Below are positions 1-9,198 of a stretch of DNA of 64,000 bases, in pieces (the first letter of the stretch is position 1; each line of letters starts with the position of its first letter). Both the position numbers and the translations under genes were made by a program. The notes beneath the pieces are model-generated. The model made no database searches and was not told where the DNA came from. It saw only the letters and a program-made list of their open reading frames with translations. The stretch comes from Lentilactobacillus parabuchneri DSM 5707 = NBRC 107865 (lineage in GTDB: Bacteria > Bacillota > Bacilli > Lactobacillales > Lactobacillaceae). The DNA lies in contig NZ_AZGK01000006.1 in assembly GCF_001435315.1 (NCBI RefSeq), positions 62,001 to 126,000 of the forward strand, read 5' to 3'.

Positions 1-161
1 GAATCAAAAGCTGACACTTTTGCTCCGACCTTTTTTAATTTATTTCAAAAGAAAAAATGAGATAGTTATAAAAGTTGTCTTCATTAATCATTGCGAGCGG
101 TTCCATTGTTGTTATGGTTGGACTGAAAAATTCTTGATGAAGATAAATGGACTTTCGGATT

Positions 162-176
162 AAAACACGAACATTA
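162..176 (+). promoter_or_regulatory. candidate PurR box upstream of the purine permease
   Basis: AAAACACGAACATTA carries the CGAAC core of Gram-positive PurR boxes. The same 15 bases occur on the other strand upstream of guaB (22014-22028). An inverted copy, GTTCGTGTTT, lies at 281-290 in the leader, and guaB also has an inverted ACACGAAC partner near its promoter. Box 1 sits about 50-65 bases upstream of the predicted -10. PurR control is an inference from the motif and from both genes belonging to purine metabolism. Confidence 0.5.
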
Positions 177-204
177 GAAGTAAAAAATCTTAATTATTTA
201 CATA

Positions 205-233
205 TTGATTATTGAGAAGTGAGTGTTTATAAT
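205..233 (+). promoter_or_regulatory. promoter of the purine permease gene
   Basis: TTGATT (205-210), a 17-base spacer and TATAAT (228-233) form a sigma-A type promoter. It would start transcription near 240 and leave a leader of about 90 bases before the ATG at 330. I see no purine riboswitch core in this leader. The rest of 1-330 contains no gene that I can support. Confidence 0.55.
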
Positions 234-329
234 AAGTTCTGACTAGCGATACGAATTATCATATTTTATTTTTAAATATAGTTCGTGTTTCGCTTATTTA
301 AAAACTTTTTCATCAAAAGGAGAGCAATA

Positions 330-1718
330 ATGAAACGTAACCAAAACGGTTTGCTATATGGTCCAGAAGATAAAGTCCCTGTCTTTCAATCAGGTTTACT
401 CGGACTTCAGCACGTCTTAGCCATGGATGTCTATGTGCCGCCCATTATTATTGCAGGCTTGCTGTCAATGAGCCTGGCACAAAAGACCGGCTTTCTTCAA
501 GCCGCGTTTCTCGCTTGTGGAATCGGAACCATCTTACAGACCAAGTACTTCATGAAGCTGCCTGTATCGCAGGGACCATCATTTGTTCCCATTGGGGCTG
601 TTGCTGGTGTTTACCTTGCCAACGGCGCCTCGCATGGCGGCATGGCAACTGTTTTGGGTTCACTGATTGTTGGCGCCATTCTGCTGATTCTTCTGGGCTT
701 ATCAGGAATCTACCAAAAAATTATCAATACACTGGTACCAGCCATCGTTGGTGGGACAATCATCACTTGCGTTGGATTGTCACTGCTTCCTTCAGCTTTG
801 AACGATAATATCTTCAAAGCTGCTGGTAATATTAACCAAAATATTGAAATTGCGGCCATCACAGCTTTTGCGATGCTGGTTGCAATTACCATCGGGCTGC
901 GGGTTCCTCAACTTCAACGGTTGTTCAAGGTCAGTTCAATTATTATTGCATTAGTTGTTGGGACAATTGCCGCATCTATGATGGGCCAGTTTGACTGGTC
1001 GGTTGTAAACGATGCATCTTGGATCAGCCTTCCCCAATTCACTTCTTTACATTACGGCATTCATTTTTCATTGCCTGCTATTTTAACGTTTATCGTCATT
1101 TACATGGTGCTAACGACTGAGACAACCGGTACTTGGTTTGCCATGAGCGCCGTGGTCGATGAAAAAATCAGTAAGAAACAGTGGAACCGCGGAATTATCG
1201 GTGAAGGCCTGAGCTGTCTGTTTGCTGCCCTTCTGGGAACCACACCAATGACCGGTTACTCCACTAACGCTGGCGTTGTGTCGATTACCGGAGTGGCCAG
1301 CCGGCGGGTCTTCGTCTCAGCTGGACTCTGGTTTATCGTTCTTGGCTTCTGCGGAAAATTATCGGCATTTCTTTCGGCTGTTCCCGCAGCGGTTATCGGT
1401 GGTATCTTCTCAATCATCTGTGTCATCATTATGTTAAACGGCTTAAATGTTATCAGAAACTTGGCAACCGATGAAAGTACCATCTATGTATTAGGGATTC
1501 CAATCGTCTTGACCATGGCTGTCATTCTTTTGCCAGCTAAGGTTGTTAGTGAGACTCCTCAAATCATTCAGTATCTGTTGGGTTCCCCTATTACGATTGC
1601 AGCATTAAGCGCCATTATCATTAACCTTGTGATGGGCAACAAGGCAACTTCCGAGGATCGAGTTGAAGACCCAAAAGTCGATAGCATCACAAAAGGCCCG
1701 GTTGTTGAAACCAAATAA
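330..1718 (+). CDS. pbuX: NCS2-family xanthine/uric acid-type permease
   Basis: A 462-residue polytopic membrane protein of the nucleobase:cation symporter-2 family, importing xanthine or a related purine with protons. The family's Gln-His pair in the first helix is present (Q27 H28 in GLQHVLAMD). The NCS2 signature region reads TNAGVVSITGVASRR and is followed by hydrophobic segments to the end. The ATG at 330 is chosen over an in-frame GTG at 285 because it follows a strong AAAGGAGA ribosome site. The gene stands alone between a promoter at 205-233 and a terminator shared with the convergent yagU-like gene. Its upstream 15-mer is identical to one before guaB, so purine-dependent control is likely. 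The exact substrate (xanthine, urate or uracil) cannot be fixed from sequence. Confidence 0.85.
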   Translation: MKRNQNGLLYGPEDKVPVFQSGLLGLQHVLAMDVYVPPIIIAGLLSMSLAQKTGFLQAAFLACGIGTILQTKYFMKLPVSQGPSFVPIGAVAGVYLANGASHGGMATVLGSLIVGAILLILLGLSGIYQKIINTLVPAIVGGTIITCVGLSLLPSALNDNIFKAAGNINQNIEIAAITAFAMLVAITIGLRVPQLQRLFKVSSIIIALVVGTIAASMMGQFDWSVVNDASWISLPQFTSLHYGIHFSLPAILTFIVIYMVLTTETTGTWFAMSAVVDEKISKKQWNRGIIGEGLSCLFAALLGTTPMTGYSTNAGVVSITGVASRRVFVSAGLWFIVLGFCGKLSAFLSAVPAAVIGGIFSIICVIIMLNGLNVIRNLATDESTIYVLGIPIVLTMAVILLPAKVVSETPQIIQYLLGSPITIAALSAIIINLVMGNKATSEDRVEDPKVDSITKGPVVETK

Positions 1719-1730
1719 TAGTGTAAAATA

Positions 1731-1765
1731 AAAGGCCATCCGAATTTTTCTCGGATGACCTTTTT
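1731..1765. terminator. bidirectional terminator between converging genes
   Basis: Stem AAAGGCCATCCGA / TCGGATGACCTTT with one mismatch, an AT-rich loop and T-runs on both sides. It serves the permease (+) and the YagU-like gene (-), which end on either side. Confidence 0.8.
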
Positions 1766-1771
1766 ACGATC

Positions 1772-2269
1772 TTATTTTTTCGTTAATTTGTTATAAACTT
1801 CATCGGCAACCAAGTCGTTTGTCCACATCCAGATCACGTGGCCCAACGCCTCTGAAACATGTTCTTCTGCTGGTTGATTCTTGGCAGAAGGGACCGTTCC
1901 CATTGCAGGCATGATGCCCAAATGAAAGGCGCCCCAAACACCGAGACCAAACAGCGTACCATCCGCCAACTTAATGACCGGCACATAGTGACCTGCCAAG
2001 CTGTAAAACATCGCAAACGACGTCGAGAAGCCAAAATGGATGATATAGCTGACCCACGGCAACTGTTCTCCGGAGTATGTGTAGGTGGCGTGAGTCACAT
2101 TGGCAGGAATACCCGCTTGTTCGAGTAACCGCTGAGGTGGATTGGTTTTATTGCGCTCAGGTGTCCGTGGTGGCAGCACATTTTCCCAGCCCAACTTGAC
2201 TAAGCCTGAAATAACCCCTGCGACGCCCCCGGCAATCAAGGCGGCTTTCCAATTAACTGATTTGCTCAT
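1772..2269 (-). CDS. YagU-family (DUF1440) membrane protein
   Basis: A 165-residue protein resembling E. coli YagU, an inner-membrane protein linked to acid resistance. The N-terminus has a Gly/Ala-rich hydrophobic segment (about residues 8-25) and further apolar stretches follow around 75-95 and 105-125. The start is an ATG preceded by AAAGGGGAT at good spacing. It is monocistronic and converges on the purine permease, sharing its terminator. A role in acid survival would suit a lactic acid bacterium but is inferred only from the family; the biochemical function is unknown. Confidence 0.75.
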   Translation of the reverse strand: MSKSVNWKAALIAGGVAGVISGLVKLGWENVLPPRTPERNKTNPPQRLLEQAGIPANVTHATYTYSGEQLPWVSYIIHFGFSTSFAMFYSLAGHYVPVIKLADGTLFGLGVWGAFHLGIMPAMGTVPSAKNQPAEEHVSEALGHVIWMWTNDLVADEVYNKLTKK

Positions 2270-2504
2270 ATTGATGATCCCCTTTCGGCACTATCGTTGA
2301 TTCCATTATAATCCAACAACCGCCAGTTCACGTATAAAAAGAAATTCGATGCATCCATTTGCAATTTTCGAACTTACCTGTTAAAGTATAGATAATGTAT
2401 TTAGCTTCGAAACAAGGTCCATCGTTCTAATAAGAATGACTCCTTACTTTTCAAGTTTCAAATGCAAAATTTATCGCGCTAAGCGCAACGGAGGTTTCAT
2501 TCTT

Positions 2505-2711
2505 ATGGAACAAGGTACTGTTAAATGGTTTAATGGAGACAAAGGTTACGGTTTTATCACTTTAGAAGACGGCAAGGACGTATTTGTTCACTTCTCAGCT
2601 ATTAATGCTGACGGTTACAAGACCCTTGAAGAGGGCCAACATGTTACCCTTGACGTTGAAGACAGCGATCGTGGCCCACAAGCTGCTAACGTTTCAGTTG
2701 TTACCGACTAA
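2505..2711 (+). CDS. csp: cold-shock protein (single CSD)
   Basis: A 68-residue single cold-shock domain that binds single-stranded RNA/DNA and acts as an RNA chaperone. Both nucleic-acid motifs are intact: RNP1 KGYGFI at residues 13-18 and RNP2 VFVHF at 26-30. The ATG at 2505 is preferred to an in-frame start at 2436 because GGAGG lies just before it and because family members begin MxxGTVKWF. The long untranslated stretch upstream is typical of cold-shock leaders. The gene is followed by a weak hairpin and then a strong bidirectional terminator. Confidence 0.95.
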   Translation: MEQGTVKWFNGDKGYGFITLEDGKDVFVHFSAINADGYKTLEEGQHVTLDVEDSDRGPQAANVSVVTD

Positions 2712-2762
2712 TTAAATCAAAAAATAAATAAGGACTCCTGTGAGGGTCTTTTATTTTTGGAT

Positions 2763-2801
2763 AAAAAGTGCGTCCCAACGAATAGCTGGGACGCACTTTT
2801 T
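2763..2801. terminator. bidirectional terminator, csp / DNA glycosylase
   Basis: A 15-bp stem AAAAAGTGCGTCCCA / TGGGACGCACTTTTT with a 9-base loop. It ends at the stop codon of the converging minus-strand gene. A weaker imperfect hairpin at about 2725-2760 lies between csp and this terminator. Confidence 0.85.
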
Positions 2802-3450
2802 AGTTTATCGTTAACAGCTTTTTGTCAAAGTCTCCCAGGAAACTGTCCTTAAACTGCTGCTTATCCTTCAAATACTTTTTCCCGAACTCATCCAGCAACC
2901 CGTGAAACTCCTGGGCATCCTGATACGTGAACGATTCCGGCAGGATAATGCGTTTCTGCAGCTTGGAATACGTCTTCAGGCCTCTAAATCCCATATATGT
3001 AAATAACGTCCGGGTATACTTGTCCGCGATAAACGCCGGCCGATCAAAAACATACACCAGAAGTGAATCGGCCGTTTCTTCGCCAACCCCTGGCAGCGCC
3101 AACATCGTTTTTCTCAGACCATTTCCGTACTCGGCACTCATTTTGTCAAAATCGCAGTCAAATTGGTCGAACCAAGCTAAAACCGCCCGTAAACTACGAC
3201 TCTTGTTGACATAAAAGCCGCTGGGGCGAATCAACGACTGCAACCGTTCAACTGATAGCTTTAGAATCTGTTTAATATCTAAATCAGTCTCATCCCTCAA
3301 ATTAGTCAGTGCCATATCGACATTGTTCCAATTGGTATTTTGAACCAGAATTGCCCCAATCACAATTTCCATCTTGGAATCGGCGGGCCACCAATATTGC
3401 GGCCCCATTTGGCGGTACATTTCTTGATAGAGTGGAATCGGATTAATCAT
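2800..3450 (-). CDS. HhH-GPD DNA glycosylase, 3-methyladenine glycosylase III-like
   Basis: A 216-residue base-excision repair protein of the endonuclease III superfamily. It has the helix-hairpin-helix LPGVGEETAD (119-128) and the catalytic Asp143 in FIADKYTR. The lysine that makes endonuclease III bifunctional is absent from the HhH helix, and there are no four cysteines for a [4Fe-4S] cluster at the C-terminus. These features fit the MagIII type, a monofunctional alkyl-base glycosylase. The ATG follows a consensus AAAGGAGGT. The gene is alone on its strand. Substrate specificity is inferred. Confidence 0.8.
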   Translation of the reverse strand: MINPIPLYQEMYRQMGPQYWWPADSKMEIVIGAILVQNTNWNNVDMALTNLRDETDLDIKQILKLSVERLQSLIRPSGFYVNKSRSLRAVLAWFDQFDCDFDKMSAEYGNGLRKTMLALPGVGEETADSLLVYVFDRPAFIADKYTRTLFTYMGFRGLKTYSKLQKRIILPESFTYQDAQEFHGLLDEFGKKYLKDKQQFKDSFLGDFDKKLLTIN

Positions 3451-3599
3451 GTACCGGACCTCCTTTTTACGTACTCTTTTATTATACCAATGGCTTACTA
3501 ATAGCCAAGGAATTGTGTCCGCATCACCTCCCCCTGCCTGGTAGCGCTACCATTTCCGATACAGTATACTAAAGTTATTATTATTTATAGGAGGATTTT

Positions 3600-4217
3600 A
3601 TGACTGAACAGGAAAAAATGCTGGCCGGAAAAATTTATGACCCAACCGATCCATTACTGGCGGCACAACAACACAAAGCTCACCGGTTATCTAAACTATA
3701 TAATGATACATTTGATGAAGATACCGATAAACAGGCCAAAATCATTGCTGAAATGCTTCCTAAGGCAGCCAAAGACATTTACCTTCAAGGACCTGTATTC
3801 TTTGATTACGGCATTTACACGACGATTGGTGACCATTTCTATGGCAATGCCAACCTGTCTGTCCTAGACGACTGTCCGGTCACGATTGGCAATAACGTGA
3901 TGTTTGGCCCCAACGTGACGCTGGCAACGCCGATGCATCCTTTGAGATACCAAGATCGAAACATCAAAAGGCGGCCAAATGGTGACGAATACGACGATGA
4001 GTATGCCAAGCCCATCAATATCGGCAACAACTGCTGGATCGCCAGCAACGTCGTCGTCATCGGCGGCGTTACGATTGGCGATGGTTGTGTGATTGGTGCA
4101 GGCAGCGTGGTCACTCGAGACATCCCTGCCAACTCTTTGGCGGTCGGGAACCCTTGTCGCGTTGTTCGGCCAATAACGGATGCCGACGATATTCATTTGA
4201 AAACAGAGTTGTTTTAA
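3600..4217 (+). CDS. maa: sugar O-acetyltransferase, maltose acetyltransferase family
   Basis: A 205-residue acetyl-CoA-dependent transferase of the hexapeptide-repeat (left-handed beta-helix) class. The N-terminal cap MLAGKIYDPTDPLL is typical of Maa/LacA/NodL proteins. The helix repeats run from about residue 66 to 185 (VTIGNNVMFGPNV, INIGNNCWIASNVVVIGGVTIGDGCVIGAGSVV). The probable catalytic His113 is in ATPMHPLR. The ATG is preceded by TAGGAGG. The gene is monocistronic with its own terminator. The physiological sugar acceptor is unknown; detoxification of non-metabolised sugars is the usual proposal. Confidence 0.9.
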   Translation: MTEQEKMLAGKIYDPTDPLLAAQQHKAHRLSKLYNDTFDEDTDKQAKIIAEMLPKAAKDIYLQGPVFFDYGIYTTIGDHFYGNANLSVLDDCPVTIGNNVMFGPNVTLATPMHPLRYQDRNIKRRPNGDEYDDEYAKPINIGNNCWIASNVVVIGGVTIGDGCVIGAGSVVTRDIPANSLAVGNPCRVVRPITDADDIHLKTELF

Positions 4218-4256
4218 TTATCAAAAAGTAGGACAAACAGTATTTTATTTACAGAA

Positions 4257-4310
4257 TTTAAGCCCAGCAATCATTTCTTCGTTATAGAATGATTGCTGGG
4301 CTTAAATTTT
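4257..4310 (+). terminator. terminator of the acetyltransferase gene
   Basis: A perfect 19-bp stem (TTTAAGCCCAGCAATCATT and its complement) with a 12-base loop, ending in TTTT. Confidence 0.8.
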
Positions 4311-4386
4311 GGAGTTAGCCGATTGTTGCATGTATGAGGTAAATAATATAAAACAGCCAGACAAACTCCAACCACATTTTTTATTT

Positions 4387-5883
4387 CTATTTATTTGCTT
4401 GTTTTTTCAACTTGTGCGACTGATAAGTCAAGAACGCCCAAGCAACCAAGCCGAAGAAGATTGGTCCGATAATCGTCCAGAAGGCGTTGACGTAATCGTG
4501 CTGAAGAATTGGTTCGATCGCCGTAAAGCCAATACCGCCAATTAGCACAATCAAGACAATGATTGAAATCGTATCAGTCATCCATTGTTTGGTATAAATT
4601 TCAAAGGGGCGCTCCAATCCCTTCTTGCGTTTGAAGAATGGGAAGGCTGCCACCAAGAAAATGTATGGGAATGAAGTGGAAATATTTCCCATGTTGGTCA
4701 AAATGACATAGAACTGTTTGGCACTTGAACCACCAAAAGTCACAAAGAAAATCAGGACCGCCACGATAACGGCTTGCGTCCACATCGCGAATCCCGGCAT
4801 TCCCTTTTTATTCAATTTGGTCATCTTTTCCGGCCAGAATTTAGGGTTCGAACCCATGATAAATGACTTGAGGGGTGAATAAATCAAAACAAAGAATGAC
4901 CCCATGTAAGCCATAAACATACTTAAACCGGCAAACCGGGCAAAACTAGTCCCCAAAATCGTGCTGGTGGCCGCAGACAGGTGCAGGCTCTGGCCTAAAA
5001 CAACGCCTAAATTGGCCATCAATACATAGGTAATATTCCCCAGGTTAACGTGACCATTGCCAAGAACCGAGTGCCAATTAGCCGTAATTCCCCAAAGAAA
5101 GATTGACAGCGAGTACATCACAGTGATGACCAGCGTTGAAATAATCAATCCTCTTGGAAATGTCTTCTCGGGCTGCTCCATGTTATCAGTCACACCACCA
5201 AGGGTTTCAGTTCCAGCGTATGCGAACACAGCGTAAACCATGAACGAAACAAGTGCAATTGGCGACTGAAAATCAGGATTGGGTGACTGAATGAAGCTAT
5301 GCATCCCAGTTACGGGCTGTGCCAAATGACCTCCGTTTAAAATGAGAATTGTGATACTGGCGATCGCAAAGATAACCGTCAGTAAGGAGACAAAAATCCC
5401 ACCAACTGAAGAAATCTTCGAAATTGAATCCATTCCGCGAACTGCAAACCAGGTAACCGTGATGATCCAAAAAATCGCTAATAACCCAATTGTCTTGGTT
5501 GAACTCAGCCCAAAGAAGCTCCAGGTCTGAGTCGTATCATGACCAAACAGGGTTGTCGCAAACGGAATCCAAACTTTGGAGGCCGTCGACATCATCCAGA
5601 TAATCCATGATGACAGCCAGATAAACGTCCCAATAAAGGCCCACTCTTCGCCAATTGAACCGGCCAGCCAGGAATAAATCCCCCCATGGGCATCTTTGAA
5701 AGTTGAACCATATTCCGCAAACATCATTGCAGTTGGTAATAAGAATAAAATAGCAGCTAACACGTACCAAATAATACTGGCGTAACCCATTTGCTCATAG
5801 GCAACAGTGGTATTTGCAAAACCATAAATCGTGGTAAAAATCATTAAGATCAAACCCACTAAGGTGATTTTTTTCTTCGACAT
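4387..5883 (-). CDS. yjeM: APC-superfamily amino acid permease, YjeM type
   Basis: A 498-residue amino acid/polyamine/organocation transporter with about twelve hydrophobic segments. It aligns by eye along its whole length with E. coli YjeM: the start (SLIGLILMIFT-like), EEGGIYSW-like HGGIYSWLAGSIG, YAGTETLGGVTDNMEQPEKTFPRG, VNLGNITYVLM, SYSPLK-like YSPLKSFIMG and a Lys-rich tail. YjeM is grouped with glutamate/GABA antiporters, but the substrate is not established. The ATG has GGGGAA upstream. A cre site lies 35 bases before the start, so carbon catabolite control is likely. The gene is monocistronic. Confidence 0.85.
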   Translation of the reverse strand: MSKKKITLVGLILMIFTTIYGFANTTVAYEQMGYASIIWYVLAAILFLLPTAMMFAEYGSTFKDAHGGIYSWLAGSIGEEWAFIGTFIWLSSWIIWMMSTASKVWIPFATTLFGHDTTQTWSFFGLSSTKTIGLLAIFWIITVTWFAVRGMDSISKISSVGGIFVSLLTVIFAIASITILILNGGHLAQPVTGMHSFIQSPNPDFQSPIALVSFMVYAVFAYAGTETLGGVTDNMEQPEKTFPRGLIISTLVITVMYSLSIFLWGITANWHSVLGNGHVNLGNITYVLMANLGVVLGQSLHLSAATSTILGTSFARFAGLSMFMAYMGSFFVLIYSPLKSFIMGSNPKFWPEKMTKLNKKGMPGFAMWTQAVIVAVLIFFVTFGGSSAKQFYVILTNMGNISTSFPYIFLVAAFPFFKRKKGLERPFEIYTKQWMTDTISIIVLIVLIGGIGFTAIEPILQHDYVNAFWTIIGPIFFGLVAWAFLTYQSHKLKKQANK

Positions 5884-5917
5884 AATATAGATTCCCCAAT
5901 TTTAGTATTTTAAAAAT

Positions 5918-5931
5918 ATGTAACGCTTTCA
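5918..5931 (-). promoter_or_regulatory. cre (CcpA) site upstream of yjeM
   Basis: On the minus strand TGAAAGCGTTACAT matches the cre consensus TGWAARCGYTWNCW at 13 of 14 positions. The position close to the yjeM start suggests repression by CcpA when preferred sugars are present. Confidence 0.5.
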
Positions 5932-6076
5932 CTTGCTCAAAAACAAACTAAAGAATAGCATTCAAATATTAAAATTGACCAACAATAATCACTGCCTATG
6001 TTAGATCTCCATTAAAATTAGTTCTAATTTGCCTTCTTGAAAAACTAAAGCTGACAAATGCTTCGCCACCCATAAT

Positions 6077-6116
6077 AAAAACCCAATTGCCAGAAACAAC
6101 TGGTAATTGGGCTTTC
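6077..6116 (-). terminator. terminator of gpmA
   Basis: On the minus strand AGCCCAATTaCCAG pairs with CTGGcAATTGGGt, followed by a T-rich tail, 16 bases after the gpmA stop. Confidence 0.75.
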
Positions 6117-6131
6117 TTTGAATGATTCAAT

Positions 6132-6821
6132 TTAGTTCAATTTAGTCTTGCTCAAAACATTCAACTTGTCATCAAAGTCATAGACAACTGGTTCGCCAGT
6201 CGCCATTTCAAGGTTGATAATGTCTTCGTCAGAAATGTTTTCGATATACTTGGAAAGGGCACGCAATGAATTACCATGAGCGGCGATAACCACGTTCTTG
6301 CCGTCAAGCAACTTAGGTGCAATTTGATCTTCCCAGAATGGCATAACTCGTTCGAGAGTCACTTTAAGGTTTTCACCACCAGGGATGATGTGTGGATCAA
6401 GGTTGGCATAACGACGGTCGTGAGCAGCAGAACCTTCGTCATCAGCCTTCAAAAGTGGTGGCAAAACATCGTATGAACGACGCCAGATATGAACCTGTTC
6501 GTCACCGTACTTTTCAGCGGCTTTCTTCTTGTTGTGGCCTTGCAAAGCGCCATAATGACGTTCGTTCAAACGCCATGATTTGATTTCTGGAATCCAAAGT
6601 TGGTCTGAGTATTCCAAAGCATAATGCAGAGTCTTGATTGCACGAGTCAATACAGAAGTGAACGCAAAGTCGAATTCGATGCCGGCTTGTTTGATCAGCT
6701 TACCAGCGTTGATGGCTTGCTTAACGCCTTCTTCGCTCAAATCAACATCAACCCAACCAGTAAATTGGTTAGATAAATTCCATTCACTTTGACCATGACG
6801 AATTAAAACAAGTTTTGCCAA
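6132..6821 (-). CDS. gpmA: 2,3-bisphosphoglycerate-dependent phosphoglycerate mutase
   Basis: A 229-residue cytosolic glycolytic enzyme interconverting 3- and 2-phosphoglycerate through a phosphohistidine. The RHG motif [10 protein letters not shown] places the phosphorylated His at residue 9. The second catalytic His is in [16 protein letters not shown], and [11 protein letters not shown] carries the conserved Glu/Arg/His. The length matches the dPGM family. Translation starts at TTG, with AGAGGT upstream at suitable spacing; no ATG fits. It is monocistronic with its own terminator. A TTG start on a highly expressed glycolytic gene is notable, though TTG starts are common in this window. Confidence 0.95.
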   Translation of the reverse strand: MAKLVLIRHGQSEWNLSNQFTGWVDVDLSEEGVKQAINAGKLIKQAGIEFDFAFTSVLTRAIKTLHYALEYSDQLWIPEIKSWRLNERHYGALQGHNKKKAAEKYGDEQVHIWRRSYDVLPPLLKADDEGSAAHDRRYANLDPHIIPGGENLKVTLERVMPFWEDQIAPKLLDGKNVVIAAHGNSLRALSKYIENISDEDIINLEMATGEPVVYDFDDKLNVLSKTKLN

Positions 6822-6920
6822 TATAATTACCTCTTTCTTTATCTCTATCAGATTGATTTTACACCAAACGGAAAAATTTTTCAGCCTAATTGTGAAACTT
6901 TTATAAAGTGAATCCGTTTT

Positions 6921-7970
6921 CTATGGTTCGCCCTGCTTGTCGGGAAGCTTACCAGACGTGCTGTCATGCTTCTTGACCCCCAAAATGTCAAGGAAGAATG
7001 TAAAGATCGGCACCCCACAGATCAGGCCCCAAATGCCAAAGAAATGTTCGCCGATCAGCAACACCACAAAGGTGTAAAAAATCGGTAGATTGGTCTTTGA
7101 CGCCATAAAGTTGGGGTTGAGCACATAAGCCTCAAAGGCATGAACAATGATAATCGTGATTAACAAATAAAAGACATCGTTGAAGCCACCCACTGAGTAG
7201 CCAATCAGTGACAGTGGAATGAACGAGATAATCACACCGGCGACTGGAATCAAGCTCAAAATGAACACCAACAGTGCCAATGCCGCAAGTTGTGGCAGAT
7301 GCATGAACGCCATCACGATCGTTGTTAAAACAGTGTTGCAGATTGCGATGAAGAATTGAGCTTCAATAACCACCCCGAAGGTTGCGACAAACTTTTTACC
7401 AAAGAAGTAAAGGTCTTGGAAGAACCAGCCAAAATCACTTTCTAAAAATAATCTTGAAAATCGTGTCATCGTTCGTTGCTCAATCGAGAAGAAAAAGCTC
7501 AAGATCATCGATAAGAAAAGGGTGATCCCCATGGTCCCAACTCCGGTGACGTATCTCCAAACCAATGACACCCCATTTTTCATTTGGGCCATAATATTGC
7601 TTTGCTTGATGAACTCGTTGACCCATGCCAAGGTTGTGTCATCAGGCAAATTTTTTGGGTTTGAATAGAAATTGATAATGTCTGTCGTCGTTCGAATCGT
7701 TTGTTCGGCAACTTTTGGAATGTACTTGGTAATCGCAAAATACAGGCCTAGGATGACCAACGCATAAAGAACCGTCACAATCACGCCGGCGGGAATTTTA
7801 ATATGCCGACGAATCGCATTGGTCAATTTGACGACCAACAAACAGAAAATAAACGTTAATAAGACCGTGCTGATCATACTGCGCATCACGTAAATCACAA
7901 AAATAATCACCATCAGGACTGTGAATCTTCTTAGTGCAACGTTATTGATGAATCTCGTCCAAAGTGACAA
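6921..7970 (-). CDS. AI-2E family transporter (PerM/YdiK-like)
   Basis: A 349-residue membrane protein of the AI-2 exporter superfamily. It has N-terminal helices (about 15-35, 40-50, 62-82), a large soluble segment around residues 85-140 and a conserved C-terminal block of helices (FGVVIEAQFFIAICNTVLTTI, LLVFILSLIPVAGVIISFIP, GIWGLICGVPIF). Members move varied substrates such as AI-2 or ions, so the name is only a family label. Translation begins at TTG with AGGGGG upstream. A cre-like sequence lies at 8018-8031 before the promoter. It is monocistronic. Confidence 0.8.
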   Translation of the reverse strand: MSLWTRFINNVALRRFTVLMVIIFVIYVMRSMISTVLLTFIFCLLVVKLTNAIRRHIKIPAGVIVTVLYALVILGLYFAITKYIPKVAEQTIRTTTDIINFYSNPKNLPDDTTLAWVNEFIKQSNIMAQMKNGVSLVWRYVTGVGTMGITLFLSMILSFFFSIEQRTMTRFSRLFLESDFGWFFQDLYFFGKKFVATFGVVIEAQFFIAICNTVLTTIVMAFMHLPQLAALALLVFILSLIPVAGVIISFIPLSLIGYSVGGFNDVFYLLITIIIVHAFEAYVLNPNFMASKTNLPIFYTFVVLLIGEHFFGIWGLICGVPIFTFFLDILGVKKHDSTSGKLPDKQGEP

Positions 7971-8017
7971 ATACCCAACCCCCTTGTTTGGTGCTTAATT
8001 AATTTAATTTTACACTT

Positions 8018-8031
8018 CGAAAGCGTTTCCC
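8018..8031 (-). promoter_or_regulatory. cre-like site upstream of the AI-2E transporter gene
   Basis: CGAAAGCGTTTCCC on the plus strand matches the cre consensus except at its two outer positions. It lies about 50 bases before the TTG start. CcpA control is a weak inference. Confidence 0.35.
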
Positions 8032-8057
8032 CACAAGCATTATTACCTTTGATAATA

Positions 8058-8086
8058 AAATCTCAGAGGTTGCTCGCCCCTGAGAC
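8058..8086 (-). terminator. terminator of the TPR membrane protein gene
   Basis: On the minus strand TCTCAG-G-GG pairs with CC-TCTGAGA around a short loop and is followed by TTTTATT, 14 bases beyond the stop codon. Confidence 0.65.
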
Positions 8087-8099
8087 TTGTGTAATCGTA

Positions 8100-9002
8100 T
8101 TAATACCGTGATTTGACATATTGACCAATTGTTTCGCCTTTTTGATGTGCGCCCTTGATGATATTGCGAACATCTTGGTCACTCATGGCATTGGAGTCAA
8201 CGCCGGCAGCGCTAATCTGTTGTCTAGCCGAATTGATTTGTGCCTGGGTGATCGGCTTGCCGTTCAAATCCTTTTGTTTTTGCGTTACTGTATATTCATT
8301 TGAGCCCTTATAAGCCGCCGCAGCTTTCTTCTCTGCCGAGGTCAGACTGGCACTCTTATTGGATGACACATTTGGATTATTGCTGGTGTTGCTGTCAGAA
8401 TTTGACGAATCAAAATCATTCGAACTGCTGGATGAATTACCACTAATCGCATCGTTATTCTTATTCCGCAGATCTTCTGCCTTCTTCAAAATGTCAGCGT
8501 AGTATTTCTGATGAATTGATTTGTCAGAGAAAATCTTATCCAAAGTACTGTTAGATTCTGTGTACTTGCCCTCACCCGTTTGATCGAGCGCCTGGTCGTA
8601 TATCTTGGTGTAATTGCCAAGGTTCTTTTGAATCCCCTTAATCTTGGTGATTTGCTGTTTGGCGCGATCGGCCAGCAGCTCACTGCCCTTTTTGACGTCA
8701 ACAACTGATTGATATTCACCCTTCGCCTGGCCAAATTTACGCGAGTTAAACAGATCGTTGGCCGCAATAAATGATTGTGTTTGGTTCAACACTTTATTTG
8801 CCTGTTCATCATTTGGTTTACGTTTCAAGGCATTGGTAAACGATGTTTCGGCAGCTGTATAATTTTTATTCGAAATTTGAAGGCGGCCTCGCTTCATAGC
8901 CTGAGCGTAAATGTTCTCGTTTTGGCTATGACGGGCGTACGCGTAACCACCAACCGATGCACCGATCACAATGGCGATTACAATCCAGATCCATTTTTTC
9001 AA
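8100..9002 (-). CDS. membrane-anchored TPR-like protein of unknown function
   Basis: A 300-residue protein with one N-terminal membrane segment (WIWIVIAIVIGASVGGYAY, residues 4-22). The exported part begins with TPR-like helices (about 30-175, e.g. AQAMKRGRLQISNKNYTAAETSFTNAL). A Ser/Asn-rich linker follows (about 190-225). The compact C-terminal part has PITQAQINSARQQISAAGVDSNAMSDQDVRNIIKGA. The TTG start is set by AGGAGGG immediately upstream. TPR repeats normally bind partner proteins, so a scaffold role at the cell surface is possible. I do not recognise a specific family and propose no reaction. Confidence 0.65.
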   Translation of the reverse strand: MKKWIWIVIAIVIGASVGGYAYARHSQNENIYAQAMKRGRLQISNKNYTAAETSFTNALKRKPNDEQANKVLNQTQSFIAANDLFNSRKFGQAKGEYQSVVDVKKGSELLADRAKQQITKIKGIQKNLGNYTKIYDQALDQTGEGKYTESNSTLDKIFSDKSIHQKYYADILKKAEDLRNKNNDAISGNSSSSSNDFDSSNSDSNTSNNPNVSSNKSASLTSAEKKAAAAYKGSNEYTVTQKQKDLNGKPITQAQINSARQQISAAGVDSNAMSDQDVRNIIKGAHQKGETIGQYVKSRY

Positions 9003-9198
9003 ATTGAAGCCCTCCTAATAAAATTTGTTCGCTTTTATTATAACATTTTTCCATAAACGGCATTTCTGAACGCAATCAAATGCAGATAACTTGGAAAGAT
9101 GACGGTTAACATTTATTATAGCAAATGATGGATACAGACTTTAGACCAAATTTTTGTTATCCTAAAGCTAAGAATTTAACTTTGAGAGGAGCTTACAA

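Noticed and set aside
1-60. A seventh copy of the hairpin repeat at the window edge (TGCTCCGACC)
   Set aside because: Only about nine bases agree; it is more likely the end of an upstream terminator.
240-329. Guanine/xanthine riboswitch before the permease gene
   Set aside because: The conserved purine aptamer loops and P1 stem are not present in the leader.
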